Made by a program: the position numbers and the translations under genes
From: Gonocerus acuteangulatus
Lineage: Eukaryota > Arthropoda > Insecta > Hemiptera > Coreidae
Direction: 5' to 3'
Length of the DNA stretch: 64,000 nucleotides
Assembly: GCA_946811695.1 (NCBI GenBank)
Contig: OX328123.1
Coordinates: forward strand, 148,671,975-148,735,974
Part shown: positions 1 to 11,282 of the stretch, in pieces
Numbering within the stretch: the first letter of the stretch is position 1
Layout: each line of letters opens with the position of its first letter
Notes under the pieces: generated by a model
What the model saw: only the letters and a program-made list of their open reading frames with translations
Databases searched by the model: none
What the model was told of the DNA's origin: nothing

Positions 1-1189
1 TGAGTTCTTATGTTTCACAAAAAAAGAATTCCCATTGGAAGAATTACCTGCTACACTATGGACGTTCAGCAAAGATGGGCCTATAGATGCGCTTATAGCC
101 TAGACCTCGATGGGCCGTTGTAACAAAAGAAAACAACGAAGGACAGAAGAAAATGGACAGGATACATAAAGAGTGTTGGGAACTCGCTACATGGATCGAA
201 TAGGACACTCAACCCTTTAGCCGTGGCGTAAAGAATTGTTTTATTTAAATTCCATTATCTTATGATTGAACACCTTCAAAAGCAGTTCATGAACCGTTTT
301 GGTGAGATTCTTCTTAGGTTCATTAAAAAGAGTTTTACTTTAACACTTTAGGATTTTTTTAGACCATTTTTAATTACTTTACGGTTATATTATTTTATCT
401 GGCTTCCTTATCTATTAAAGCATTGTAATAAAACATTTCATCAACATTAGTTGATAACTAAAGAGGTATGATTTATTTTCTATGCATAAAAAAACGCACT
501 TCCTTTGTCCAATCGATGAAAACTGCAAGATTTCAAAAAAATTAGCAGGGCTTAAAAATTGAGTTACATCAAAACTATTTTACATTCTTACTTACATCCA
601 TAAAAGGAACAAACATGCCAAGTTCCATTAAAATCTGAGATCGTGGTTGTCATGGCTAGGTTGAGCTGACACAGAATGTTCCACTCCAAACATGACAAAA
701 ATGTAAATATCTTAGTTTAGATGGGCCTTTGCGCCTGGAAAAAGTTTCAACTGAATCAATCTTTTCTGTATACGAAAATAAAATACTAATAACTAGTTGT
801 ATCCACTTTTCTCGAAAACAGTTACAGATATTTCCTTAAAAATGGTTACATTAGTTTCCCTGCGTTAGACGACCAATACAATCAGTACCTGTAAGCCTGG
901 AAACGTAGGCGCCATGATTTTTTTGAATGAAGGCACTGACCAAGTAATTTCCACTACGTAAATTTTCACTACATAATGATACCTAAATCTCATTTATATT
1001 CATAATTTCATGAGAGAATGTGTTTATCGTATTTACATCGTATTAAGTACTCTTATTCCAAGCTTTTCAATGGCACCAGGGTTGAAAAGTCTTGAAAACG
1101 TTTTATGATGATGCAGTTCCTATGAGTCAGAATTTCCATTATCAATACTAATTAGAAATATTAATAAATGACATATATCTTTATATGTT
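1..1189. other. AT-rich stretch, no gene seen
   Basis: No convincing coding region, RNA gene or repeat structure was recognised. Stops are frequent in all frames and base composition is ordinary for the window. Confidence 0.5.
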
Positions 1190-1460
1190 TCTTATTAGCA
1201 TAAATACGCTTTAGCGATGGCAAAACTAAAAAAGTGTAACAAAAGCGTCCGCTGGCGTTCGCGCATGCGTGGTGGCATGTACGAAACTGCTGTCATTCGC
1301 GCATGCATGGTAGCCATGTACTAAACCGCTAGCGTTCGCGCATGCGCGGTGGCCATGCACGAACATAAACATGTTTTAGTGATGACTAAACTGAAAAAAA
1401 AAAACGTTACAAAAAAGTGTCCGTTGGCGTTCGCGCTTGCGCGATGGTCATGTACTGCCT
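1190..1460 (+). repeat. Dispersed repeat with CGCATGCG-rich minisatellite
   Basis: Three or four imperfect units carry the phrase GTTCGCGCATGCG followed by GTGGCCATGTAC, and are flanked by a segment with GCTTTAGCGATG. The same block occurs in opposite orientation at 57404-57500, so it is dispersed and not local. The GC-rich units stand out from the AT-rich surroundings. No coding capacity is seen and the family is not recognised. Confidence 0.6.
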
Positions 1461-1587
1461 ATGTGAGGATTGTAATGAATAAAAAAATAAAGACAATTTT
1501 CACAATAGTTTATTTTTATATACAATAAATTACATAGGTTTGTCGGGTGGAGCTAAAGCATATTTACGTTCCTGAATTTGAGCAGAA

Positions 1588-1758
1588 AGCTCTAAACGAA
1601 TTAATTTTTTTGTTTCATTTATTTATTCGATGAATTGTTACAAGTTTCATTGATTTATTTAAGTATATTATGTATGTAGAGCTACATAATATACTTAAAT
1701 AAATGAGTGAAACTTGTAACAATTGATCGAATAACAAAAACATTAATTCATTAGCTCT
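1588..1758. mobile_element. Short palindromic element (foldback MITE)
   Basis: Two arms of about 80 bp are inverted copies: AGCTCTAAACGAATTAAT at the left end matches the complement of ATTAATTCATTAGCTCT at the right, and both arms share AATTGTTACAAGTTTCA near the centre. Only a few bases separate the arms. It has no coding capacity. The superfamily is unclear because no certain target-site duplication was found. Confidence 0.6.
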
Positions 1759-2243
1759 ACAGGTGCGAAGAAAAAGAGACAGATATTGGTGTGGAACTAG
1801 GTGTAAGCGACGAGGTAACACTAACAATAATCCTGTTTTTATCATAATTTCTAACCCAGACTGGAGGTAACGCCCTTCATTTCGACAGAAATGCCAAATG
1901 CACATTAGAAATCGAATTCACAGCTTCCATTAAACTAGGTTATGTTCCATCATTACATTTTAATTTATTTTATTCAGCGACCTAAATGGATATATAATTA
2001 AATCTATGCCGAGGTTACAAAAATAGTCCGAATAGGCTTTTATTACAATAATTATTTTGGAATGGAAACCGCCTTAGTACGGTTAAAGTTTTAGTTTTTA
2101 CAAGCTGTCAAGTACAATTACAAACAAATGGAAATACAAAAAAAATCTTTTTCTTTGGTCGCGGGTTCACAGAAACAAAGAGGACGCATTTCATAAAAGT
2201 ATATTTAATTTCCACAAAATAAAATTTGAATGTCAAAGAATAC

Positions 2244-2296
<53 letters not shown>

Positions 2297-2889
2297 AAAG
2301 CGTTTCCGAAGAACTTTACAACGGATAAAATAAGTGAAACAAAAATCACCGCACCCTCAAGGCATCCTATCACATTCAGACAATCAGTTTTTATGGGATT
2401 TACTCCAATAACAAACAGCAATTGAAAAAAAGAAAAGTAGGGGATAAAAAGGAAAAATATAAGCGACAGAAACAGGAAAAGAAAAAAAGAAAAAAATACG
2501 CGATTGTCTCTCTTCAGCCGCTTTAATATATTCATTCTGACGTGGCGAGAAAGAGACAGAGAAGTTTTAATAAAATCTCGGGAGAGGGTTTGGAGTAAAT
2601 GATGACCGAGGGTCCTAGCGGCGCTCAGAAATGACGAAATAAAGATAAATTTATTGATACAATTGTCGGAGAAAGAAACTTTTCCAGGATACAATCTCGG
2701 CAACTCTTAATTTATGCTGTTAATATACTAAGGAAATGAGAGAATTCAAAGTGGGGATATTTCCCTATCAAATCCCGCCATCTCATCAACATATATTATA
2801 TATTTTTTATATTACAGTATATTACATATTTTTTAATGTTTTTATTTCTTTTCTTGTCGAATACATTCGACATTAATTTTGTACAGAAG
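1759..2889. other. Non-coding stretch with a 51-base poly(A) run
   Basis: An uninterrupted A run spans 2245-2295. It may be a retrotransposon tail, but no LINE or SINE body was recognised beside it. The 2560-2700 part is less AT-rich and looks single-copy. Open frames reading through the homopolymer are not credible genes. Confidence 0.45.
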
Positions 2890-2955
2890 TGTGTGATAAT
2901 GGAAATACCCACGCCTCACGTACTCCCATTTGTTAACCGAATACCTTGTTAGGAA

Positions 2956-3714
2956 CAGTGTTGTGTAAATTTGAATTAAAATGTAATTCAAACGGTATAT
3001 GAATTATGAATTAATTTTTTTTGTTGTAATTGAAAAGGCTGAAAATATCAATTACACGTGACCCTAGCAGTCGAAGCATTCAAGTATTTGAATTGTAATT
3101 TAATTACAGTTGTAATTGAATTACAATTATAATTCTTGATAAAATTGATATTTTAATTACTGCCAATCTTTATTGGTGACAAGTACACTTATAATTGAAT
3201 TGCAATTATAATTCTTGATAAAATTGATATTTTAATTACTGGCAATCTTTATTGGTGACAAGTACACTTATAATTGAATTACAATTATAATTCTTGATAA
3301 AATTGATATTTTAATTACTGGCAATCTTTATTGGTGACAAGTACACTTATAATTGAATTACAATTATAATTCTTGATAAAATTGATATTTTAATTACTGG
3401 CAATCTTTATTGGTGACAAGTACACTTATAATTGAATTACAATTATAATTCTTGATAAAATTGATATTTTAATTACTGACGATCTTTATTGGTGACAAGT
3501 ACACTTATAATTGAATTACAATTGTAATTTAATTACAATTCTTGGTAATTGATATTTGAATTACATAATTAGTGCTTCAATTACATTACAGGATTACAAT
3601 GTAATTATAATTCACATTTTAATTAAATGATTATTCTTGGTGTAATTCTAATTCATGAATTACAAATACTATGTAATTGTAATTCGTAATTGAATTACAA
3701 TATTCCCTACAATG
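2956..3714. mobile_element. hAT-like non-autonomous element with AATTAC satellite core
   Basis: The block is flanked by the perfect 8-bp direct repeat GTTAGGAA (2948-2955 and 3715-3722), as expected for hAT insertion. It starts CAGTGTTGTG, and the complement of its end starts CATTGTAGGG, giving weak CA-starting terminal inverted repeats. Most of the body consists of imperfect AATTAC/GTAATT palindromes, including five 79-bp tandem units. The related segment at 20415-20605 lacks the insertion. No transposase is present, so it would need one in trans. The hAT assignment rests on TSD length and ends only. Confidence 0.65.
3131..3525 (+). repeat. 79-bp tandem array, 5 units
   Basis: The phrase AATTCTTGATAAAATTGATA starts at 3131, 3210, 3289, 3368 and 3447, an exact period of 79 bp. 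Units differ by only a few bases, so the expansion is recent. Each unit ends with a palindromic AATTGAATTACAATTATAATT-like stretch. The array is internal to the hAT-like element. Confidence 0.9.
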
Positions 3715-4083
3715 GTTAGGAACGATACTTCGTATCACTTGAAGTTTACCTTTCGCTATCCAACCAATCCCTGCGACTAGCCGACAGGAAATGAATGAGA
3801 CTTGGACAATTAATTCTTGAGGAGAGAAACTATCCTGCTATGTAGTATATGTATGTTTAAAAAATAATAATATAATTCAAAAGAGAAAAAAAAAATCCTA
3901 CTCCCAGACACTGCGTCATGTTAGCGCGTTTTCATAAAGTTAGTATCCCTGAACGGGAAATATCCCTCAACGGGAAAGCATAAAATAGATGTTCATATGA
4001 TGTGAACCATTTAAACGCCTAATTCAATGGAATTCTTTGGAAAAGTGAGATTTTAAGTACTATTGTGCAAATAAAACATACAT

Positions 4084-4191
4084 TTTTTTATTTTTTTTAT
4101 TTAGTATTTATTTATTTGAAATCTCTACAGATAACAGTACAATAATCAAGTATGTTGATCCAGATATTATATCCAAGTTGACAAAACTGAC

Positions 4192-4228
<37 letters not shown>

Positions 4229-5744
4229 ATTTGGAAGAAGCCAACCATTGTGGGCACTTCCAGAGGTGTCTCAATAAATATTTTATTGATCATGGAAAGA
4301 TCAGTCAAGTAACTTGTCTCTGGGCCACTGTCTCTTGAGCCGCCGGGGGGATTATCTGGATGGGATTCGGATGATAAGGATTGAACTTCAGGATTAGGAT
4401 GGTAAGACAATTTGGAGTGGAACGTTTGGAAACGGGTTTTAGCGAGGTCAAGGACAAATGGGGTGTTGAGGTCATTATGTAGGGTTTTGTTGGATACATA
4501 AAAAGGGGCATTTACAATTTTACGGAGGACTTTTGACTGGAATGCCTGTATTCTGTAGATGTTTGATGGTTTTGCAGATCCCCAGAGTTCAAGTCCGTAT
4601 ATTTATATTTATATATCGTTAGTTTGTTCTGTATTGATAATTTAGATGAGGGTCCAAGGAGTCGTCTAAGTAGTCCGTATCGTTTGTTCAGTTCTTGTCT
4701 TTTCAGTCTCGTGTGAGGGTTCCATGTCAGTGGGCTGTCAATGTATAATCCTAGATATCGAACCTCGCTGGATGTTGGTAGTGGGGTGTTTTTGAGGTAG
4801 ACTGTAGGACATGATCTCCGGTTTAGAGTGAATGTTACCTGTTTACATTTTTCCGGGTTGATTTTTATTCTCCATCTTTCACTCCAATGTTGAATAGCGG
4901 AAAGGAGCTCCTGCAGGTGTTGGGATGCTACTGAAGGATCGGGGGAAGTTGATAGAAAGGCAGCATCTGCGTAGGTGGTCAGTAAGGTTTCAGGGTGTGT
5001 GGGAATATCCGCAGTGTAAAGGAGGAAAAGGAGACGACCAATAATACTCCCTTGAGGGACACCAGCCTTTAAGGGGCAGGTCGGGGAAAGACTTGTACCT
5101 TGTTTAACTTGAAAGGATCTGTTTGAAAGGTAGGATTTGAGGATAAGGAAATAGGTGCGAGGAAGTATAAGCTTTACTTTGTAAAGTAATCCCGGGTGCC
5201 AAACCCGATCGAATGCTTGAGCAACGGCGAGAAAGGCACTCGTGCAAAAACTCTTACGTTCAAGCGAGGAGGATATTGAGTCTACAACTTGTAAACACTG
5301 TTGTATGGTGGAATGCTGGAAGCGGAAACCAAATTGGTGGTTAGGGATTTTCTTCGAGGATTCTATGATAGGAAGGATTCTTTTGTAAAGGAGTTTTTCA
5401 AATATTTTGGACATTAACGGCAGAAGGCTGATTGGCCGATAAGAAGAAGGGCAGTCGGGAGGTTTAAAAGGTTTGGGAATAACAATAATAACTGAGTGTT
5501 TCCAGGGGTTCGGGAAATGGGTTGTTCTAAGGATCGAGTTGTACAGGTATGTAAGGAATATAATGGCCTTCTGGGGGAGATTTTTGAGAATTGTGGAGGT
5601 GATGAGGTCATAACCGGAAGATTTCCTAGGGAGGTGTTTGATGATGTATTTTACTTCGGACAGATGGAAAGCTTTGGGAGGGAAAGACAAAGGTAAAGGA
5701 GAATTCAGGTAGTCTACGATATCTTCATCCTGGGAGGGGTTCGT
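4084..5744 (-). mobile_element. 5'-truncated Jockey-clade LINE with 12-bp TSD
   Basis: The element reads on the minus strand. Its 3' end is the T-rich run at 4084-4100 (poly(A) on the element strand) and its 5' end is at 5744. The 12-bp repeat TAAAACATACAT occurs at 4072-4083 and again at 5745-5756, which is the expected TSD and fixes both borders. It carries only the reverse-transcriptase half of ORF2. A second, shorter copy of the same family lies at 54961-55410. Confidence 0.88.
4305..5744 (-). pseudogene. Jockey LINE ORF2 reverse transcriptase, inactivated
   Basis: The product would be the reverse transcriptase used for target-primed reverse transcription. Reading from 5744 downward, one sees the palm motifs SYRPISLLPLMSKIFEKLL, HQFGFR and GVPQGSIIG, followed by thumb-region sequence. 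Two catalytic positions are lost: the usual FLDV aspartate is alanine (FLAVAQAFDRVWH) and the YADD box reads YADA. The frame breaks near 4595, in a short TA-rich repeat, and resumes in neighbouring frames to about 4305 with QAFQSK, NAPFYVSNKTLHNDLN and SRDSGPE. The endonuclease domain is missing through 5' truncation. The copy is dead. Confidence 0.88.
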
Positions 5745-5756
5745 TAAAACATACAT

Positions 5757-6167
5757 AGGAGTGGCAATTATTCACACTTCAGGACTTTCCGCTTGAAAAG
5801 CCTAATTACAAACAAACAAAAATTGTTTCTGATTTTACTTATCTTGTTTTAGGGTCAATCCGTTCAGTCCTTCTGGAGATGTACTGATTCAAAAATCGGC
5901 GATTTTGAATAAATTGCGATTTTGGAACACCTGTAAAACCTGAAGGGGACATCCAAAAACTATAACAATTTTTTTTTTGTTATGACGTCAGCTATAACTT
6001 TAGGGGGGGGGGGTATTAAATATGTGTATCTATTCCTTAATTTGACAAAACATAAGTTTGCTCCCATTTTTTTGTAATTTTTACGTTAATTTTAGGTTCT
6101 TTCCTGGATACTAAGGAACCTTTAGATAATAAGCTTATTTCTAGATAGTTTTTTGTAGAATATGATG
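5757..6167. other. Non-coding stretch
   Basis: No gene seen. It contains a G9 run near 6002 and AT-rich unique sequence; nothing else is supported. Confidence 0.45.
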
Positions 6168-6307
6168 TTTTAGCGAGGTTCCTCCCTCCCTCCATAGGGA
6201 GGAACCCCGCTTATAAGGTTGACCTCATGACGCATCCGGAAGTGCCGACCAGAAAATTTTGCGTTTCAGAACCCCTAGAGAACGAAAATAACGGTGGTTC
6301 AAATTTG

Positions 6308-6365
<58 letters not shown>

Positions 6366-6612
6366 CTGTTCGGTCTAGCACCTCGAATAATGGTCCGATT
6401 TTGATGAAATTTGGTACAAAAATCTTTCGTCTAATTTGAAAGGTCAAGTTCGTTAACCAGCAGAATCCGCCCACCGGAAAATGGTTTTAGGAGCGAAATT
6501 CGCGCGAAAAAAAATCGTTGCGCTTACTTCATATACTTGCAAGTACTCGTTTTATAGGCTTCTTGGCCTAGAAAAACGAATGAAACCATTTTCGATAGCC
6601 AAATCCCATCGT
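6168..6612 (-). mobile_element. Helentron-like repeat, subfamily B, 3' part
   Basis: On the minus strand the piece ends with the hairpin formed by CCTCCCTCC-ATA-GGGAGG followed by the GCTAAAA terminus (complement of TTTTAGC at 6168). Next come GAGGTTGACCTCATGACGC, a TA run, and the shared internal phrase GTTCGTTAACCAGCAGAATC. The 5' end with AGTCCGACTCGC is not found, so the copy is truncated. Compare the full copies at 24029-24892 and 58365-61330. Confidence 0.7.
6309..6361. repeat. (TA)n microsatellite
   Basis: An uninterrupted alternating TA run at the position where all subfamily A and B repeats carry one. Open frames reading Tyr-Ile repeats here are artefacts. Confidence 0.95.
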
Positions 6613-7789
6613 TCATACTGAGTTTGCGGTCTCTCGAGTGCTGTTTTCAGTTATACTGCTTGTAGTTATTATGAATGTTTTAGATAAAGTAGTCAAGAAA
6701 ACCACCAATCAATGAGTCCACAAAATATCCCCATGATGAATTTTAATGGACTTAAGAGCATTTCTAAGGGACCATAATGTAAGGAGTACTTTTCATGAAG
6801 CACATATATTCCCGTTAAAATATATCTATATGAAATACCGCTTGAAGTGAGCCGTATTAAATTGAAGATATCTCCATTCTTATTGAGAAGTTGTTATAGA
6901 AAGATCTTATCCTGGGAACGGGGTTACGACAAAAAGGCCGGGATTTATTGATATATTCCCCTGGCTGCTTCGGACGTTTCCCTTTATGTCCGCAGATATG
7001 TGGAGAGTTATGGCTGCTTTGGGTAAATAGAAATATATAAATCAGGTGGAGAGGGGGGGAGAATATTCCCGCGTCTTAAGTCTGCATTTCTATATTTCTC
7101 ACTGAACATAAAACATATTTGGTAATGATAATTTAGTCATTAATAAATATATTGCTAATTATTTTCTACATACTTGAAAATATGTGAATAATCTTTTCCG
7201 TTCATACAAATGTTAATACAGCATGTTCAGATAAATGGAAAAATTTAATTCCGCATGCGAAAAAACTGATGGTTTCAGATGAATTAGCTATTTGAAAATT
7301 CCCATTTCAATGAACAAAACGCTTGGTAAAAATCTATAAAAACTGCTTATGTTTCGTTTGTACAGGGAGACTTATGAGAATACAGGCAAACGAAATAGAT
7401 AAAAACCATTTAAACAATAAGGTAGACATAATTAGTAGGGTGGGCATAAAAAATCTCAATTTTTTTTTTTTAATTTTGAAGTTGTAATAGTGTGGAAAAG
7501 TAAATAAAAGTAGGTTGACATCTTCCGTTCGCGCAAAGGCTTTGAAATTTTACAAAATATGAAAAACGTTCCTTTTTGAGATTATTTTTTAAATTTTGCT
7601 ATTACATGATTTCATAATGTAACAGTTTGTAACGTCTTCAAATATAACGTAAAACATTGTGTTTTAATTTGGTTTAGTTCAGTTGTTATCTTCCGGACAT
7701 TGGGGTAAGCCCCAAAATTTGCCAAGATAAAAAAACAGTTACACTTTTACGCATTTTTGGTATTTCATAAATAATTAGTTTTTAAATAT
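6613..7789. other. Non-coding, partly single-copy stretch
   Basis: No gene seen. The 6890-7080 part is less AT-rich and has no repeat partner in the window, so it may be host intergenic or intronic sequence. Confidence 0.4.
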
Positions 7790-7847
7790 TATAGGCGTAG
7801 TATTTTTTCACATAAACTGATAATGAGGTAAAAAAAATTGGCGTTAT

Positions 7848-7912
7848 ATGTGTGAGTGTGTGTGTGTGTGCGCGTGCGTGCGTGTGTGTTTGTGTCTGTG
7901 CGTGTGTATGTG
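7848..7912. repeat. (GT)n-rich microsatellite
   Basis: An imperfect TG/CG run at the position equivalent to the TA run of related repeats. Confidence 0.85.
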
Positions 7913-7966
7913 CCTTTCAACACGTAGCCCGCCAGAGTTTTTTCTTTGATAGATAACCAGCAAATC

Positions 7967-8250
7967 GCTTCATCTAGAGAGGGGGGGGGGGATTTACACG
8001 ACGCCAAAATTACTAATTTGCTCATACCGCCCGTATTTTTTATTATATTGCAACGAAACGTCGTCAGTATCTAAAGAGAAAGATTTTTTGTATAAATAAG
8101 CTAAATCGGTACATCTAGAGAGGGGGGGGGGGATTTACACAACGCCAAAATTACTAATTTGCTCATACCGCCCGTATTTTTTATTATATTGCAACGAAAC
8201 GTCGTCAGTATCTAAAGAGAAAGATTTATTGTATAAATAAGCTAAATCGG
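7967..8250. repeat. Tandem duplication, 141-bp unit
   Basis: TCTAGAGAG followed by a G run and GATTTACAC starts at 7973 and again at 8114. The two units are nearly identical through GTCGTCAGTATCTAAAG. A third, diverged unit follows. It equals the ~144-bp internal unit of subfamily A repeats. Confidence 0.85.
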
Positions 8251-8426
8251 TACATCTGAAAGGAGTGTCTAGTCCTGTCCCTAATAACTATTTGGTCATA
8301 CCGGTTGTGATAGATGTTCCATTGTAACGAAATTTGGTATACTAAAAAGAAGGAAGTATTTTTAAAATAATCTACATCGGGTAAGTTGAGGGTTACCCTG
8401 TATTATGTTCGAATTAAGTTAAGCCA

Positions 8427-8770
8427 CTAAACAGGTTGGGGCTTTGTTTGCTACTCCTACCACTAGGGGCGCTGAAGAGGACCCGTTCCTACGTTCGTAA
8501 CATTTTAGTATGTTCTCTTACATTTGGTTTTATTATTCAATGTCATAAAACTGTTAGATCAGACAACCACTATAGTTGAAGGAAGCAAACGAATACATAA
8601 ACAGGTTGGGGCTTTGTTTGCTACTCCTACCACTAGGGGCGCTGAAGAGGACCCGTTCCTACGTTCGTAACATTTTAGTATGTTCTCTTACATTTGGTTT
8701 TATTATTCAATGTCATAAAACTATTAGATCAGACAACCACTAAAGTTGAAGGAAGCAAACGAATACATAA
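8427..8770. repeat. Tandem duplication, 170-bp unit
   Basis: ACAGGTTGGGGCTTTG occurs at 8431 and 8601, and the following 170 bp differ at only about two positions. This is a very recent local duplication. Confidence 0.9.
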
Positions 8771-8912
8771 ATAAAATATTTATTTAGGTCAATAAACAAA
8801 AATGCAAAGTTTTTCGTATTTATTAAATAGTGTACTATCTTGAATAAATGATATTCTACAAGAAAATTAATTTAGTCACCTGTTCATTAAAAATATAAAA
8901 GACAAAAAATCA

Positions 8913-9039
8913 GCCACTTTAGCACTTTCCTCCGAAAGAAATTAGCTATTGAGGTTGGACTCATGACGGAATTTTTGAAAAATGTCTTCAAACCTTTATC
9001 GATCCTACCTAGTAAACACCGAAAATGACCCCCGTTATA

Positions 9040-9085
<46 letters not shown>
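8913..9085 (-). mobile_element. Helentron-like repeat, subfamily A, 3' terminal piece
   Basis: It carries the A-type 3' end on the minus strand: hairpin ACTTTCCTCCGAAAGAAAT (slightly decayed), TTGAGGTTGGACTCATGACG and GACCCCCGTT, then a TA run. The TA run is directly followed by the CAGGGTG-type element arm at 9086. Confidence 0.75.
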
Positions 9086-9088
<3 letters not shown>

Positions 9089-9788
9089 GTTCTATGACGA
9101 TTTCCCGAATTCTCGCCCATAAGGGAGAAAACGTCGTTTTATTGTTTTTTCGAGACAAACATGGTTTTTAGAAGAATAATCGTTGTAGCTCCGTCCTAGG
9201 TGGTACTACTAGAAAGGGGGTGAAACCTATCAAAAGCTGAGTAAATTTACTATAAGACTAGTTGAAAGTAAACGTAAAAATGAATGAATGTAAGTATGTA
9301 TATCTTACCAAAAGAAAGCTATTCTAAATTTTCTGACATTTGATTGATATTTCTTTCCAGCGTTACTCCTCAATGGGCAGGATCTGTGATTTCCGGCTTT
9401 TAGAAAAACTTCCTCATTTAACCAGCTTTCCATTCATGTATCACAACCCTGTGTTATTGAAGTTTTTGAACGGTTTAAGAACAAAAGTTTTGTAAAAAAC
9501 ATGGATCTGTGAAAATAAAATTATATTTTTTTCTTCAGTTTATTCAAAAAGCTGAAGAGAAATATTTATTTTTATAAATGTTTACATAAATATTAAGTAC
9601 AACAATAAAGAAAATTACTTCCACGAATATAAAAAAAATGCCTAAAACAGTAAATAAATAAAATACGCATTTATTTTGAATTTATTAATTCAGGTAACTA
9701 ATACTGGGTCCAGGAGTTGGCCATTAATGAACCCCAACCATAAATTAACCTCAAAAATTACTATTTTTATACAACGTACTCCACCCTG
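9086..9788. mobile_element. Single-arm copy of the CAGGGTG palindrome family
   Basis: The segment matches either arm of the palindrome at 59394-61122 over its whole length, with shared phrases TTCTATGACGATTTCCCG, AGAAAACGTCGTTTTATTG and CTGGGTCCAGGAG. It starts within a TA run, lacks the outer ~65 bp of the family, and ends CACCCTG then TA at 9782-9790. No transposase domain was recognised. Its presence as one arm shows that the palindrome is not the only form of the family. Confidence 0.75.
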
Positions 9789-9971
9789 TATAAATACTCT
9801 GACACTACAAACACAGTTCAGTACTAACTTAACAGTGGCTTGATAATGACGTATTTACGTCGAAAGCGCTCGCCCACAGTACTCGCACAGATGCCAGTGA
9901 CGACGGTCTCCACCGACAGGTATGACAACAGTATATTTATTGGCGGACCTAACCCCTTAGATTATTTAATT
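9789..9971. other. Short unassigned stretch with a GACGT stem-loop
   Basis: It contains TGACGTATTTACGTCGAAAG, a perfect small stem-loop followed by GAAA. No gene or known element was identified. Confidence 0.4.
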
Positions 9972-10116
9972 AAGTTCCTACTTATTATTTATGCTTTTCT
10001 TTTCAATATTTTATAGTGTTAAAGATATTTGTTTACTAAATATTTTTAATTTTTTATTAGATATTTTATTAGAAATATTTAAATGTATATTTACATATTT
10101 TCAATTTTATATTACA

Positions 10117-11230
10117 CTAGCCAAATACCCGTGCTTCGTGACGGCAGATAAGTAGTTATTTAATTGCGTTAAATTATGTATCAGCAAAATTAACGCTACT
10201 ATGTAATTTTTTGCAGTTTATTATAGCACGGTCTCCGTCATACCATATTTTATACATCAACTGTTAAGTAATCAAAGTATAATGTTTCTTGACACCGGGG
10301 CGCTCCGGCCAGTGCCAAGAAACAGATTACCGATAGATAACCCGTTATCTATAGGTCACCAGCATGGGCGTATATAAAGGGAACGGGGCTGAGGGGTCTG
10401 CGACCCCTCACCCTACCCTGCGACATTCTGATTTGAATGTAAAACTGTGTCTTAAAACCCTTAAAAATAAATTAAATAAGATCACTTCACCTTCACCTCA
10501 TAAAAAATATTTAATTTAAGTTGTAATAGCGGTTTATTTGCCTCAAACTATTCGAAGTTCTAAACTGTTAGTATTCCATACCCCGAAATTATTTCCGATA
10601 TACGCCCATGGTTACCAGTAACAGCAGTGTAACCAATACAGGTTAAATTTCATTGTCAATAATCAATATATGTTAAAATTTATGTTTCTCATATGACATT
10701 TGGAAACACCCATTATATCTGCGAGCATGACCAAGAGATGTTCTGACTGGGGATGCTGATGGGTGAGGAGGCTGTGCAAGGGTTCGGGATATTATTACAA
10801 CGGATGGACCATCACCAAGTATAGTGAAAACTATGGGGGCGAATTGAAATGAACCACAATTAAAAAGGTGATTTTGTCTCTCATAGCGTAAACTCTATGA
10901 GGGACAGTTTATTTCTAGTAATTCAAGGTCTGCCATTATAGTTGAAATTAACCTCAATTAAAAATAATACTATGAAGCAGATAATGTACGGTAAAAGCTG
11001 TTCTTTATCGTCTAGCAACGCATGCTGCCTAGGCTTGCCTGCTCTAACCAACTAAAACTTTAAACCTCTCTAAAAATACATCAAAATTTGAATATCAAAA
11101 ATTCCTTTCTTAGCGAGCGTCTACGTTCTATAGGGAGTGTCCATGCAAAATTTCAAATTATTCTGTCGAGTGGTTTGGGCTGGGTGATGATAGGTCAGTG
11201 AGTGAGTGAGTGGTATTTGACAAATATATA
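10117..11230 (+). repeat. Unclassified interspersed repeat (CGTGCTTCG family)
   Basis: It begins ACTAGCCAAATACCCGTGCTTCG and ends with CAGTGAGTGAG units followed by TTTGACAAATATATA. The same layout occurs at 41211-42117, 44308-45268, 54404-54692 (inverted) and 61610-61845. No open frame is conserved. The superfamily is not known to me; the ends resemble 3' regions of non-autonomous repeats common in insects. Confidence 0.7.
10363..10610. mobile_element. TGGGCGTATAT MITE, complete copy with 8-bp TSD
   Basis: The ends are inverted: CATGGGCGTATAT at 10363 and ATATACGCCCATG ending at 10610. The flanks GTCACCAG (10355-10362) and GTTACCAG (10611-10618) are an 8-bp TSD with one difference. The related repeat at about 44530 has a single GGTTACCAG with no insert, so it shows the empty site. 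An 8-bp TSD and CA-starting ends fit a hAT-type MITE. Confidence 0.8.
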
Positions 11231-11282
11231 TGGTAGTAGATGAACATCCATTCCCAATTAATCACGTATAATAACAGTAATA

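Larger units (their letters stand above)
2890..3845. repeat. Dispersed repeat, split by the element at 2956-3714
   Basis: The flanks 2890-2955 and 3715-3845 together resemble the continuous segment 20415-20605: both have CCGAATACCTT, then CTACCTTTC or TTACCTTTC, then GCGACTAGCC or GCGACCAGCC, then GAGGAGAGAAA. The copy at 20 kb lacks the inserted element and so represents the unoccupied arrangement. The nature of the host repeat is unknown. Confidence 0.55.
7790..8780 (-). mobile_element. Diverged Helentron-like repeat related to subfamily A
   Basis: Internal phrases match subfamily A: CGCCAGAGTTTTTT, ATAACCAGCAAATC, G-run then TTTACAC, GCAACGAAACG, and TAGGGGCGCTGAAGAGGACC in place of the A sequence near GGAGCGC. 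Where A copies carry a TA run this one has a GT-rich run (about 7848-7912). The outer ends are not clear. It contains two tandem duplications listed separately. Confidence 0.5.

Noticed and set aside
1190..1460. CpG island or promoter
   Set aside because: The GC-rich units are a dispersed minisatellite with a second inverted copy at 57404.
2233..2703. Long open frame (156 codons) with a Phe repeat
   Set aside because: It reads through the 51-base poly(A) run and low-complexity sequence; no domain or conserved motif.
6211..6474. Open frames with Tyr-Ile repeats (also near 8887, 24101, 24142, 54696, 60972)
   Set aside because: They are translations of TA microsatellites inside repeats.
9838..9880. 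Hammerhead-like motif TGATAATGACGT..ACGTCGAAAG
   Set aside because: Stem II is perfect, but two core bases differ and the required cleavage-site and stem I pairing were not found.
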